From the NCBI GenBank assembly GCA_035548675.1, contig DASZSJ010000016.1, positions 1 through 64,000 of the forward strand: DNA of 64,000 nucleotides. Reading direction: 5' to 3'. Shown here in pieces: positions 8,194 through 16,421 of this stretch. Both the position numbers and the translations under genes were made by a program. The stretch is from VRUE01 sp035548675. Its GTDB lineage: Bacteria > Actinomycetota > Thermoleophilia > Solirubrobacterales > 70-9. The notes beneath the pieces are model-generated. The model saw nothing but the letters and a program-made list of their open reading frames with translations, did no database searches and was not told the DNA's origin. Positions within the stretch are counted from its first letter, which is position 1. Every line of letters starts with the position of its first letter.

Positions 8194-8928
8194 GTGACGA
8201 CCGTTCGCCTCGACATCGAATACGAAGGCAGCGGCTTCCGCGGCTGGGCGAAGCAGCCCTGGCTGCGCACCGTGCAGGGCGAGCTGGAGGCGGCGCTGAC
8301 CACCGTGCTGCGCGAGCCCGTGGAGCTGACGGTCGCCGGCCGCACCGACGCCGGCGTCCACGCCTGGGGACAGGTGGCGAGCTTCGACACCGGGGCCGAG
8401 GTGCCCGGCGACCTGGCGCGTCGGCTCAACGGCGTCGGGCCCGACGACGTCGCCGTCCGCGGGGCGGCGGTCGTCGCCGACGGCTTCAACGCCCGCCACG
8501 ACGCCACCTCGCGCAGCTACTGCTACCGCGTCCTCGCCCGCCCGGCGCCCAGCCCCTTCGAGCGCGGCCGCGCCCTCTGGTGGCCGCACCGCCTCGATCG
8601 CGCCGCGCTCGAGGCCTGCGCCGAGGCGCTGGTGGGAACGCATGACTTCACCGCCTTCACCCCCACCCAGACCGACCACGTGCGCTTCGAGCGCGACGTC
8701 CTCACCGCCGTGTGGACCGAGGAAGGCGACGTCCTCGCCTTCCGCATCACCGCCGACGCATTCATGCGCAACATGGTCCGCATCCTGCTCGGCACCCAGC
8801 TCGAGGTCGCCGGCGGCCGCCGAACGCTGGAGAGCTTTCGCAAGCTGCTGCGGGGAGCGCCTCGAGCCGATGCGGGCGACACCGCCCCTCCTCACGGCCT
8901 GTACCTGGAGTCCGTCTCCTACTACTGA
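8194..8928 (+). CDS. truA: tRNA pseudouridine synthase A
   Basis: 244 aa, GTG start, no strong Shine-Dalgarno but 10 bp after ligA. The catalytic motif GRTDAGVHAWGQVASF places the nucleophilic aspartate at residue 52; a second conserved block is FMRNMVRILLGT. It isomerises U38-U40 in tRNA anticodon arms. In many bacteria truA follows rplQ; here it faces rplQ tail to tail, separated by repeat A2. Confidence 0.95.
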   Translation: MTTVRLDIEYEGSGFRGWAKQPWLRTVQGELEAALTTVLREPVELTVAGRTDAGVHAWGQVASFDTGAEVPGDLARRLNGVGPDDVAVRGAAVVADGFNARHDATSRSYCYRVLARPAPSPFERGRALWWPHRLDRAALEACAEALVGTHDFTAFTPTQTDHVRFERDVLTAVWTEEGDVLAFRITADAFMRNMVRILLGTQLEVAGGRRTLESFRKLLRGAPRADAGDTAPPHGLYLESVSYY

Positions 8929-8950
8929 GCCGCACTCTGGGCGATCCCGC

Positions 8951-9006
8951 GGTGTCGATTGTTCGATTGACCCACATATACGGTGGCAAAGTGAACACTC
9001 GACACC
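8951..9006 (-). repeat. Structured repeat family A, copy A2 (core hairpin)
   Basis: On the minus strand the family core TTTGCCACCGTATATGTGGG lies between arms GGTGTCGAGTGTTC and GAACAATCGACACC, which differ from those of A1 and A4 but still pair (13 of about 15). The block AGTGCGGCTCAG follows on the same strand, as in the other copies. It occupies the convergent truA/rplQ junction. Confidence 0.75.
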
Positions 9007-9050
9007 GGGCACCGCGCGGGCGGCCACTTGGAGGCGGGAAGAGGTCGTGA

Positions 9051-9072
9051 TTCCACGGCTGCCGCCGTGGAA
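9051..9072. terminator. Hairpin at the truA/rplQ convergent junction
   Basis: TTCCACGGC, loop TGCC, GCCGTGGAA forms a perfect 9-bp stem 28 bp beyond the rplQ stop. There is no U tract, so it may be a processing or stabilising hairpin at the end of the alpha operon rather than a classical intrinsic terminator. Confidence 0.4.
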
Positions 9073-9099
9073 ATGGATCGTCTGGACCAGCTCGGTCGT

Positions 9100-9453
9100 C
9101 TAAACCAGCTCTAGATAGACCATCTCGGTCGAGTCCGACTTCCTCGGGCCCAACTTGACGATCCGCGTGTAGCCACCCGGCCGCTCCGTGTAGCGCGGCG
9201 CGACCTCCTCGAACAGCTTGTGCACGATGAACTTGTCGTTGTGCAGGGTGGCCAGCGCCTGGCGCCGGGCGTGCAGGTCGCCCCGCTTGGCCAGCGTGAT
9301 CAGCTGCTCGACCTCGGGCTTGACCGCCTTGGCCTTCGCCTGGCTGGTCTTGATCCGCTCGTGCTCGAGCAGCTGCTTGGAGAGGTTGGAGAGCAGGGCC
9401 TCGCGATGCGCCGCGTCGCGGCTCAGCTTGTTTCGCTTCTTGCGGTGGCGCAT
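9100..9453 (-). CDS. rplQ: 50S ribosomal protein L17
   Basis: 117 aa, the usual short bacterial L17. The start MRHRKKRNKLSRDAAHREALLSNL is the conserved rRNA-binding N-terminus and TLHNDKFIVHKLFEEVAPRY is typical. It ends the alpha operon, 19 bp downstream of rpoA. A family A repeat and a hairpin lie beyond its stop. Confidence 0.97.
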   Translation of the reverse strand: MRHRKKRNKLSRDAAHREALLSNLSKQLLEHERIKTSQAKAKAVKPEVEQLITLAKRGDLHARRQALATLHNDKFIVHKLFEEVAPRYTERPGGYTRIVKLGPRKSDSTEMVYLELV

Positions 9454-9472
9454 CGCTCGCTCGACTCCCCGC

Positions 9473-10459
9473 TCAGTCTCCCTGGAGGTCGAGGCCGCGC
9501 GCGTGCAGGGTCTCGATCACTTCCTCGATCGACTTCTGGCCGAAGTTGGGGATCGCGTTCAGCTCCGAGCGCGTCTTGCGCACCAGGTCGCCGACCGTCT
9601 GCACCCCGGCCCGCTTGAGGCAGTTGTAGGAGCGCACGCCGAGCTCGAGCTCCTCGATCAGGATCTCGTCGAGGCCGTTGCTTGAAGCGGGGGCGCCGTC
9701 GCCGACGGGGGCGCCGGTGAGCACGTCGGAGGTGTGCGTCGGCATCGGTTCGCGAGCGGTCAGCTCCTCGACGCGATCGGCGTCGGTGAAGATCGCCAAG
9801 CTCTTGATCAGGATCTCGGAAGCCTCGCGCAGCGCCGCGCCCGGCTCGATCGAGCCGTCGGTTTCGAGATCGAGGGTGAGTTTGTCGAAGTCGGTGCGCT
9901 GACCGACGCGAGCGGCGGCCACCGCGTAGGAGGCGCGGCGGATCGGCGAGAAGATCGAGTCGATCGGAATCACGCCGATCGGCTGCTCGTCGGACTTGTT
10001 CTCCTCCGCCGGCGAGTAGCCGCGACCGCGGCCGATCGTCAGGTAGATCTCGAGCTTGGTTTTCTTCTCGAGCGTGGCGATCGGTGCGTCGGGGTTGAGG
10101 ATCTCGACGCCGGAGGGAAGGTCGATGTCCTTGGCCTTGACCTCGCCGGGGCCGGTGGCGACCAGCGGGGCCTCGACCTCATCCGCGTCGGTGTGCATGC
10201 GGACGACGAGCTCCTTGAGGTTGAGGACGATGTCGGTGACGTCCTCCTTGACGCCCGGCACGGTCGAGAACTCGTGCGCGACGCCCTCGATGCGGACGCT
10301 GGTGACCGCGGCGCCGCCCAGGGAGGAGAGCAAGACGCGACGGAGGCTGTTGCCGAAGGTGTAGCCGAAGCCCTTGTCGAGGGGCTCGATCGTGAAGGTG
10401 CCGCGGCGGTCGTCCACCTTCTCGGAGGTGATACGAGGTACCTGGAAGTCAGTGGTCAT
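9473..10459 (-). CDS. rpoA: DNA-directed RNA polymerase subunit alpha
   Basis: 328 aa. The N-terminal dimerisation domain shows FTIEPLDKGFGYTFGNSLRR and the C-terminal domain shows LEELELGVRSYNCLKRAGV and NFGQKSIEEV, separated by an acidic/Ala linker. It assembles the core polymerase and its C-terminal domain contacts UP elements and activators. Its place between rpsD and rplQ is the conserved alpha-operon arrangement. Confidence 0.98.
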   Translation of the reverse strand: MTTDFQVPRITSEKVDDRRGTFTIEPLDKGFGYTFGNSLRRVLLSSLGGAAVTSVRIEGVAHEFSTVPGVKEDVTDIVLNLKELVVRMHTDADEVEAPLVATGPGEVKAKDIDLPSGVEILNPDAPIATLEKKTKLEIYLTIGRGRGYSPAEENKSDEQPIGVIPIDSIFSPIRRASYAVAAARVGQRTDFDKLTLDLETDGSIEPGAALREASEILIKSLAIFTDADRVEELTAREPMPTHTSDVLTGAPVGDGAPASSNGLDEILIEELELGVRSYNCLKRAGVQTVGDLVRKTRSELNAIPNFGQKSIEEVIETLHARGLDLQGD

Positions 10460-10499
10460 GAGTTCCTTGCGTATGGGGTGTTACAGAAACGGGATCCGG

Positions 10500-11120
10500 T
10501 TACTTGGAGTACAGCTCGACGATCAGCTGCTCCTGCACCGGCGCCGAGATCTCAGCGCGCTCGGGATAGCGCAGGACCTTGGCGGTGAGGGAGTCGTGAT
10601 CGGCCTGCAGCCAGGCCGGCACGGTGGAGACGAGCTCGGTCGCTTTGCGGATGGTGTCGACGGCGGCCGAGTTCGATTTGATCGAAATCACGTCCTCGGG
10701 ACGCACTTGGTAAGAGGGAATGTCGACGCGACGGCCGTTGATCAGCCAATGGCCGTGGCGGATCAGCTGCCGGGCCTGGCGTCGTGAGGCGGCGAAGCCG
10801 AGCCGCACCAGCACGTTGTCGAAGCGCGACTCGAGCAGGCGCAGCAGGTTCTCGCCGGTGACGCCGTCCTGGCGCGAGGCCTTGTCGTAGTAGGCGCGGA
10901 ACTGCTTCTCCAGCACCTGGTAATAGCGGCGCGTCTTCTGCTTCTCGCGCAGCTGCAGGCGGTACTCGGACTGGCGCATGCGGCCGCGGCCGTGCTCGCC
11001 CGGCGGGTAGGAGCGGCGCTCGACCCCGCACTTGTCGGTGAAGCAGCGCTCGCCCTTGAGGAAGAGCTTCTGCCCCTCGCGGCGGCACTGCTTGCACTGC
11101 GGCGCGGTATCGCGGGCCAT
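10500..11120 (-). CDS. rpsD: 30S ribosomal protein S4 (zinc-binding form)
   Basis: 206 aa. The N-terminus CKQCRREGQKLFLKGERC FTDKC carries four cysteines in the zinc-ribbon arrangement of C+ S4 proteins. The S4 RNA-binding domain follows (RLGFAASRRQARQLIRHGHW). It nucleates 30S assembly and in other bacteria represses the alpha operon. The gap to rpsK is only 4 bp. Confidence 0.97.
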   Translation of the reverse strand: MARDTAPQCKQCRREGQKLFLKGERCFTDKCGVERRSYPPGEHGRGRMRQSEYRLQLREKQKTRRYYQVLEKQFRAYYDKASRQDGVTGENLLRLLESRFDNVLVRLGFAASRRQARQLIRHGHWLINGRRVDIPSYQVRPEDVISIKSNSAAVDTIRKATELVSTVPAWLQADHDSLTAKVLRYPERAEISAPVQEQLIVELYSK

Positions 11121-11124
11121 TCGC

Positions 11125-11526
11125 TTAGACCCTCCGCCGCTTCTTCGGGCGGCAGCCGTTGTGGGCCTGGGGGGAGACGTCCTTGACCGTGGTGACGTCG
11201 AGGCCGGCGGCCTGCAGCGAGCGGATCGCCGTCTCGCGGCCGGAGCCCGCCCCCTTGGCGAAGACCTCGACCTTCTCGAGGCCGTGTTCCATGCCCTTCT
11301 TGGCGGCGGCGTCGGCGGTCACCTGGGCGGCGAACGGAGTCGACTTGCGCGAGCCTTTGAAACCGGCAGAACCCGCCGACTCCCAGGCGATCACGTTGCC
11401 CTCGGTGTCGGTCAGGGTGACGATCGTGTTGTTGAAGGAAGTCTTGATGTGCGCCTGCCCGTAGGTGACGTTCTTCTTGACGCGGCGCCGGGAGCGCCCT
11501 TTGGCGGGTTTTTTCGCTGCGGCCAT
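11125..11526 (-). CDS. rpsK: 30S ribosomal protein S11
   Basis: 133 aa. A basic N-terminus (AKKPAKGRSRRRVKKN) is followed by the conserved HIKTSFNNTIVTLTD and SAGSAGFKGSRKSTPFAAQ blocks, ending DVSPQAHNGCRPKKRRRV. It forms part of the 30S platform near the E site. It lies between rpsM and rpsD with short gaps. Confidence 0.97.
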   Translation of the reverse strand: MAAAKKPAKGRSRRRVKKNVTYGQAHIKTSFNNTIVTLTDTEGNVIAWESAGSAGFKGSRKSTPFAAQVTADAAAKKGMEHGLEKVEVFAKGAGSGRETAIRSLQAAGLDVTTVKDVSPQAHNGCRPKKRRRV

Positions 11527-11537
11527 CTAGCTCTCTC

Positions 11538-11921
11538 CTACTTGGGCGACGGGGCCTTCTTCTTGCCGGCGACGCTCATCCGGCGCGGGCCCTTGCGCCC
11601 GCGGGCGTTGGTCTTGGTCCGCTGGCCGCGGACGGGCAGGCCGCGGCGGTGGCGCAGGCCGCGGTAGGAGCCGATCTCCATCAACCGTTTGACGTCCTGC
11701 GAGCGCTCGCGGCGCAGGTCGCCCTCGACCTCGCGCTGCTCGACCGCATCGCGCAGGCGGATCACCTCGTCCTCGGTCAGGTCTTTGACCAGGGTGTTGG
11801 GATCGACCTTGGCCTCCTCGAGGATCTTCTGCGAGGTGGAGCGGCCGATCCCGAAGATGTAGGTGAGGCCGATTTCGACGCGCTTGCCGACCGGGACGTT
11901 GACTCCTGCGATACGTGCCAT
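11538..11921 (-). CDS. rpsM: 30S ribosomal protein S13
   Basis: 127 aa starting MARIAGVNVPVGKRVEIGLTY, with the helix-turn-helix-like GIGRSTSQKILEEA region and the conserved RGLRHRRGLPVRGQRTKTNA tail that reaches the P site. It sits at the head of the small ribosomal unit and forms a bridge to the 50S subunit. It follows rpmJ by 3 bp. Confidence 0.97.
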   Translation of the reverse strand: MARIAGVNVPVGKRVEIGLTYIFGIGRSTSQKILEEAKVDPNTLVKDLTEDEVIRLRDAVEQREVEGDLRRERSQDVKRLMEIGSYRGLRHRRGLPVRGQRTKTNARGRKGPRRMSVAGKKKAPSPK

Positions 11922-11924
11922 GCG

Positions 11925-12038
11925 CTAGCCCTGGCGCTGCTTGTGTCGGGGGTTCTGGCAGATCACCAAGACCGCGCCGTTGCGGCGGATGATCTTGCAC
12001 TTTTCGCACATCGGCTTTACGGAAGCTCTGACCTTCAT
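11925..12038 (-). CDS. rpmJ: 50S ribosomal protein L36 (zinc form)
   Basis: 37 aa, MKVRASVKPMCEKCKIIRRN and a short basic tail. The zinc ribbon C-x2-C ... C-x4-H is intact. A GGAG motif lies just upstream of the ATG, supporting this short start over a longer in-frame opening. In most actinobacteria infA would be immediately upstream; here a 1369-aa gene is there instead. Confidence 0.93.
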   Translation of the reverse strand: MKVRASVKPMCEKCKIIRRNGAVLVICQNPRHKQRQG

Positions 12039-12213
12039 CGCTCCGGTCTTCGTATCGACTACAGGACTCCTGCCAGTCCCAGGAGTTGGACAGGCAGGCA
12101 CAAACTTTCGGCCCTGTGGGCCGACCGGGAAAGATAGCAGGGGGCGGAGCTCGGCGGGTGCGGGCCACCGAGGCACCCCCAAGCCCCAGCTCTCGACGGG
12201 GGTCGCTGAAGCT
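12039..12213 (-). other. Leader region upstream of rpmJ
   Basis: 175 bp between the large secreted-protein gene and rpmJ. On the minus strand it has a possible -10 (TATCTT) about 100 bp before rpmJ and a small CTCCTG/CAGGAG hairpin near the gene. I could not find infA in any frame. It probably carries the promoter of the rpmJ-rpsMKD-rpoA-rplQ unit, but this is weakly supported. Confidence 0.3.
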
Positions 12214-15200
12214 CTATCGGCAGTGCACCTTCTTCTTGCCGACCTTGCAGTGCTTGAGGCCGCCGGTCTTGGTCTTCCCCGCGCGGCGCACCTTCGCGCG
12301 CCTCACCTCGCTCTGCCGCAGGTTCGCGACGGCGCGGACCGTCACCGAGCCGGCGGCGCTCTTGCGCACCTTCGTGAAGGTCAGCGAGGGCTTCTTGGTG
12401 GTGGCGAATCGCTGTGGGCCGGCCAGCAGCGACAGCTCGTAGCGCGCCGCGCCGGGCACGGGGCGCCACGAGACGAGAACCTTCGTGCCCTTGCGCCGCA
12501 CCCGCAAGCCGCGCGGAGTGGACAGCAGCGGCGACGGCGGCGAGAAGCGCGTCACGACGCGCTCCTCCGCGCTGAGGCCGCCAAGCGTGAAGGCGGCGAG
12601 GACCTTGTGGCGGCCGCGGTCCGGAGCGGGCGTGAAAGCCAGGCGCCCGCGCCCGCCCCGCGTCGTGCCGATCAGCTTGCGAGCGCCGCCGGCGGACTCG
12701 TCGTAGAAGGAGACCGACTGATGGGGCCGCCTGCCCACGGTGTACTCGAGCACGCGCCTCTCGCCGCGCCCCCGCAGCACGCGGCCGCTGACGCGGGCGT
12801 CGGGCGGATCGGTCGCCTGCGCGGAGCGGACGATCGCCGCCGAGCCGGGCAGCAGTTCGATCCTCCAGGTGCCGGGAGCCTGCAGCCCGACCGTCGTGAA
12901 GTGGGCGTCGCCGGCGTCGGCCCGCACGATGCGCACCTGGCCGTTCGGCGTGTAGGCGAAGCGCCGCTCGCCGGGGTCCAGTGTCTGCGGCCCGGTGACG
13001 CGCACCATCGGGGAGTCGCCGGCGCCGTCGAGGCGAACCGCTTTGGCCTGCTTGCCCACGGTGACCTCGAGCGAGGTCAGCGGCCGGGCGGCGCTCGTCG
13101 AGGCGCGGGCGCGGACGTCGAGCTTGAACGGCGACCACTTGCAGCCGTCGATCGGCCAGATTATCGGCACCCCCGGCCTTGCCCAGAGGACGCCGCCGCC
13201 GACGCTCACCGGACCGAGCGTGGCGCAGGCGCCCGCCCCACCCTCGAGGCCCGGTCCGCGCGAAACGTTGACGACCGACCGCGCGCAGAGGTCGTCGTCG
13301 ACCGCGGTCAGGCAGGCGGAGACGTCGCCGTGCACGTTGGAGCGCTGGTTGGCGAGGTTGTACTCGCCGCCGAGCGCGCCGTTGACCGAGAAGATGCCGA
13401 GCACGTTGACGCCGGCGCCGCCGCCGAGGGCGACGTAGCCCGGCGCTTCGTAGAGCATGTAGCCGCCGGCGAGCTTCGTCTCGCCGAGGACCGGGAGCGC
13501 CAGCAGGACGTCGGCGCCGGCGGCGAGGAGCGGGCGCGTGAACTCCGTGTCGTAAAGGCTCGGCGGGAAGGCGTTGCCGACCTCGCCGCGTTGCAGCCGG
13601 TACGGCGCCTGGGCGCTCGGGAAGGCGATCAGCTCGTTGCCGTCGAGCTTGACGATCGAGCCGAGCGAGATCCGCCCGCCGCCGAACACGCGGGACGGGT
13701 TGAGCCCGAATCCCGCGCCAATACTCTGCAGGAACACGCCCGGGCTGAGCGTCAGCCCAGGCGACCCGAAGTCCTGGCCGGTGCGCGCGTAGACGAGCTC
13801 GTTGCCCTGCAGGCGAATGCCGCCCTGGGGCGCCTGGAAGTTCAAGCAGCCGGGTCCGAACAGGCAGGCGCGCATCCCGCCGACCCACTGGTTCGACCCC
13901 GGGTCATAGCTGATGCGCAGGCCCTTGAGGTCAATCAGCCCGAAGCTCGCTTCCATCGGGCCGAGCGACGGCACGCTGCTGGTCGAGAGGCCGTCCGGCG
14001 TCGCGTACAGGCGCACCTGCGGCTGCAGGTTGACGCCGTTACGGCGCACGAAGCTGGGCAGCTTGATGGCGGTGTCGATCGTCGCCAGGCTCGTGCCGAG
14101 GGACACCGTGAAGTCCCCCGTGTAGGGGAAGCCGCCGAGCTTCGGGAACCCGGCCGGTCGCTCCACGAGCCCGAGGTCGATGCCTCCCGATCGCGTGGTG
14201 AGCTGCAGCTTGAACCCCGAGAAGTACGACCGCAGCGGCTGGCCCGCAACGCGGACGAAAGCGTTCGAGCTCGTCAGCACCCCGGCCTGGGGATAGGCGA
14301 CGAGGCTTGCCCTGCCGACCGGCGTGACCGGCCAGCGGCCGTTGAGCATTGCGGTGCCGGCGATTGCGTACCCATCGGCGAGTTCGGTGGCGCGCCCGAG
14401 CAGGCTAGTGTTGCTCGTAAACAGGCCGTAGGCGAGATTGAGCGCATCGAGCACGCCGCGCTCGCCCGCGGGAATGTCCGCTAGGCCCTCGATCGGTCGC
14501 ATGCAGCCCGAGATCGTCAGCGCGCCCGAGTACACGGTGATTCCGCCGCAGCCGGAGGCCTTGCCCGTCAGCACGCCCTCGGTGCCGGTCGCATAAACCG
14601 GATCGTCATTGGGCGGCCGGCCGCTAAGGACTTCCTTGGCGTAACCGTCGGTCGGCGCCTTGGCGCCCGTGAGGGCACGGGTGTAGGTCTGCGACCCGCC
14701 GGGGCTGAACACCTTGGCGCTCACGTCGGTCGGCCCGTCGAGACGCAGGCGCAGGCTGCGCTGCAGGACCCCGTTGACAGCACTGCCGACCAGCGCCCGA
14801 GTGCTCTTGCCGACGCGCCACTCGACACGGTTGGCCGTGGCCGACGTGCTGACGGTCAGGACCGTGGCTCTGCCCGAGACGATTTTCCCCGCGACCTGGA
14901 TCGCGCTCGGCACCCGTGGCTCGGGCGGCGGCGGAGGCTCAGCTGGCGGGACCGGTGGCGTCGGGGTCCCCGCCGGCTGCGGCAGATCGCCAAAGCGGAC
15001 GGTTACACGGGTGTTCTCGCCGTCGTTCACCTCATAGGCGACCGCGGCCGTCCCGTCCGGGCCCACGGCCAGGTCCTCGAAGCCGATGTCGTCAGGGCCG
15101 AGGTCGAGCGGCTGGCTGTAAGCGGGCAGGGGCCCCGGCTCGCGCTGCGCGAAGAACAGGTGGTCGTTCTTGCTGAAGACCAGCGAGCCGCGGCCGCTGT

Positions 15201-16323
15201 CGTCGAACTCGGTGGGGGTCTCCGGAATCCCGGCGGGCAGCGGCCTGGCGCCGTCGAAGGACACCGCGTCGGGCGGCAGGTAGACGTCGCGCCCGCGGGC
15301 TTCGTCGAGGTGGATGACGTCGGCGATCCCGGCGCCCGTCGGGTCGTGTGCCGCCGGGCCCCACTGCGTATCGGCGCCGAACTCGGCTGCTTTGAGGATC
15401 CAGATACCGCCGGCCAGCCCTTCCCGGTAGGCGAACTCGGCCTCGAAGTCACCTACGCCCGAGGTCTCGCGCGTGTAGGAGATGACGCTGCGGTTGGCGT
15501 TGAAGGCGACGACCTGCGGCTGGTTCAGCGACCGTCCGACACCCCTGCTGGCGACGAGCTGCTGCGTGAGGTACGTCCCGTTCGCGTTGCGCTGAATGGC
15601 GCGGACCTCCGAGGGCAACTGGTCGGAGCCCGAGAACGTCGGGTTGTCGAGCCAGACGATGAGGGCGTTGCCGGCTTTGTCGAAGGCCATGTCCGTGGAG
15701 TAGACGTTGGCGTGCGCGCTCGATCCCGGATCGCTCGGGCCGCCCTGCCACAGCGAGGTGAACCCGCCGAAGCTCCCCCCGGGCGGGCGCGTCCAGACGA
15801 CCACGCTCGTGTGTTGCGCGTCGTCGTCGCGGGTGCCGAGCACGAGGGCGTTGCCGTTGCTGTCGATCCCGATGTTGCGCAGGACGTAGTTGATCGTCGG
15901 ACTGGTCAGCACCTCAGGAGCGCCGAACGCCTCCCCCGGTTTGCGCACCGCGACGGCAACGGAGTTGACCGAAGACCCCGCGCTCGCGCGCTGGTTCCAG
16001 GCGAGGACGGCCGTGCCGTCGCGCCCGACCGCCAGGCGTGCACCGTCGGCGTCGCGGTCGGCGGGCGACAGCGTCTGCGATGAGCCGAGGAAGCCGCGCC
16101 GCGTGCGCGTGGCGACGTGCACCCGCGTGTGGCCGTCCTCGGTCTCCTGCCAGGCGACCACGGCACCGCCGCTCGCATCGACGCCAGCGACCGGGAACTC
16201 CCCGTTGGTCTCCCCAGTGGAGACCGTCTGCGGCGCCGTCCACACCAACTCGGCCTGTGCGGCGGGCGGGAAGGAGCAAGCCAAGAGCACGAGCACGAGC
16301 GCACCGACTGGGCCAAGCCGCAT
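12214..16323 (-). CDS. Large secreted multidomain protein, function unknown
   Basis: 1369 aa with a clear signal peptide (MRLGPVGALVLVLLACS, cleavage near AQA). Residues about 30-440 are beta-propeller-like repeats with recurring GTAVLAWNQ and GAVVAWQE strands. A Pro-rich linker (about 450-470) leads to Ig-like strands (about 470-560). A large glycine-rich region (about 560-1100) has LSPGVFLQSIGAGFGLNPS-type strands that I do not recognise. The C-terminus has a fibronectin-III-like segment (SWRPVPGAARYELSLLAG) and a lysine-rich end. No transmembrane or sorting anchor was seen. It lies inside the ribosomal cluster between map and rpmJ, where infA is normally found. Confidence 0.75.
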   Translation of the reverse strand: MRLGPVGALVLVLLACSFPPAAQAELVWTAPQTVSTGETNGEFPVAGVDASGGAVVAWQETEDGHTRVHVATRTRRGFLGSSQTLSPADRDADGARLAVGRDGTAVLAWNQRASAGSSVNSVAVAVRKPGEAFGAPEVLTSPTINYVLRNIGIDSNGNALVLGTRDDDAQHTSVVVWTRPPGGSFGGFTSLWQGGPSDPGSSAHANVYSTDMAFDKAGNALIVWLDNPTFSGSDQLPSEVRAIQRNANGTYLTQQLVASRGVGRSLNQPQVVAFNANRSVISYTRETSGVGDFEAEFAYREGLAGGIWILKAAEFGADTQWGPAAHDPTGAGIADVIHLDEARGRDVYLPPDAVSFDGARPLPAGIPETPTEFDDSGRGSLVFSKNDHLFFAQREPGPLPAYSQPLDLGPDDIGFEDLAVGPDGTAAVAYEVNDGENTRVTVRFGDLPQPAGTPTPPVPPAEPPPPPEPRVPSAIQVAGKIVSGRATVLTVSTSATANRVEWRVGKSTRALVGSAVNGVLQRSLRLRLDGPTDVSAKVFSPGGSQTYTRALTGAKAPTDGYAKEVLSGRPPNDDPVYATGTEGVLTGKASGCGGITVYSGALTISGCMRPIEGLADIPAGERGVLDALNLAYGLFTSNTSLLGRATELADGYAIAGTAMLNGRWPVTPVGRASLVAYPQAGVLTSSNAFVRVAGQPLRSYFSGFKLQLTTRSGGIDLGLVERPAGFPKLGGFPYTGDFTVSLGTSLATIDTAIKLPSFVRRNGVNLQPQVRLYATPDGLSTSSVPSLGPMEASFGLIDLKGLRISYDPGSNQWVGGMRACLFGPGCLNFQAPQGGIRLQGNELVYARTGQDFGSPGLTLSPGVFLQSIGAGFGLNPSRVFGGGRISLGSIVKLDGNELIAFPSAQAPYRLQRGEVGNAFPPSLYDTEFTRPLLAAGADVLLALPVLGETKLAGGYMLYEAPGYVALGGGAGVNVLGIFSVNGALGGEYNLANQRSNVHGDVSACLTAVDDDLCARSVVNVSRGPGLEGGAGACATLGPVSVGGGVLWARPGVPIIWPIDGCKWSPFKLDVRARASTSAARPLTSLEVTVGKQAKAVRLDGAGDSPMVRVTGPQTLDPGERRFAYTPNGQVRIVRADAGDAHFTTVGLQAPGTWRIELLPGSAAIVRSAQATDPPDARVSGRVLRGRGERRVLEYTVGRRPHQSVSFYDESAGGARKLIGTTRGGRGRLAFTPAPDRGRHKVLAAFTLGGLSAEERVVTRFSPPSPLLSTPRGLRVRRKGTKVLVSWRPVPGAARYELSLLAGPQRFATTKKPSLTFTKVRKSAAGSVTVRAVANLRQSEVRRAKVRRAGKTKTGGLKHCKVGKKKVHCR

Positions 16324-16362
16324 CGGCGCAGGCTATAAGACCGGTCAGGATCGCGTGACCCC

Positions 16363-16384
16363 GCGGCGTGCGACATCAATTTCC
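16363..16384 (-). repeat. Family B fragment (B3) downstream of map
   Basis: On the minus strand this reads AATTGATGTCGCACGC, 16 bases identical to the first conserved block of B1. The rest of the element is missing. It lies about 40 bp after the map stop codon, sense with map, and 40 bp before the large secreted-protein start. Confidence 0.5.
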
Positions 16385-16421
16385 ACAGGACGCGCCGACG
16401 CCCTCCACACCTCGGCCGAGG

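Noticed and set aside
12039..12213. infA hidden upstream of rpmJ
   Set aside because: All frames were read for the IF-1 pattern (S1-like fold, about 72 aa); none fits in this gap.
11941..14484. 847-codon open frame on the plus strand
   Set aside because: Shadow of the large secreted-protein gene in GC-rich DNA; Arg/Ala/Asp-rich composition and no recognisable domain.
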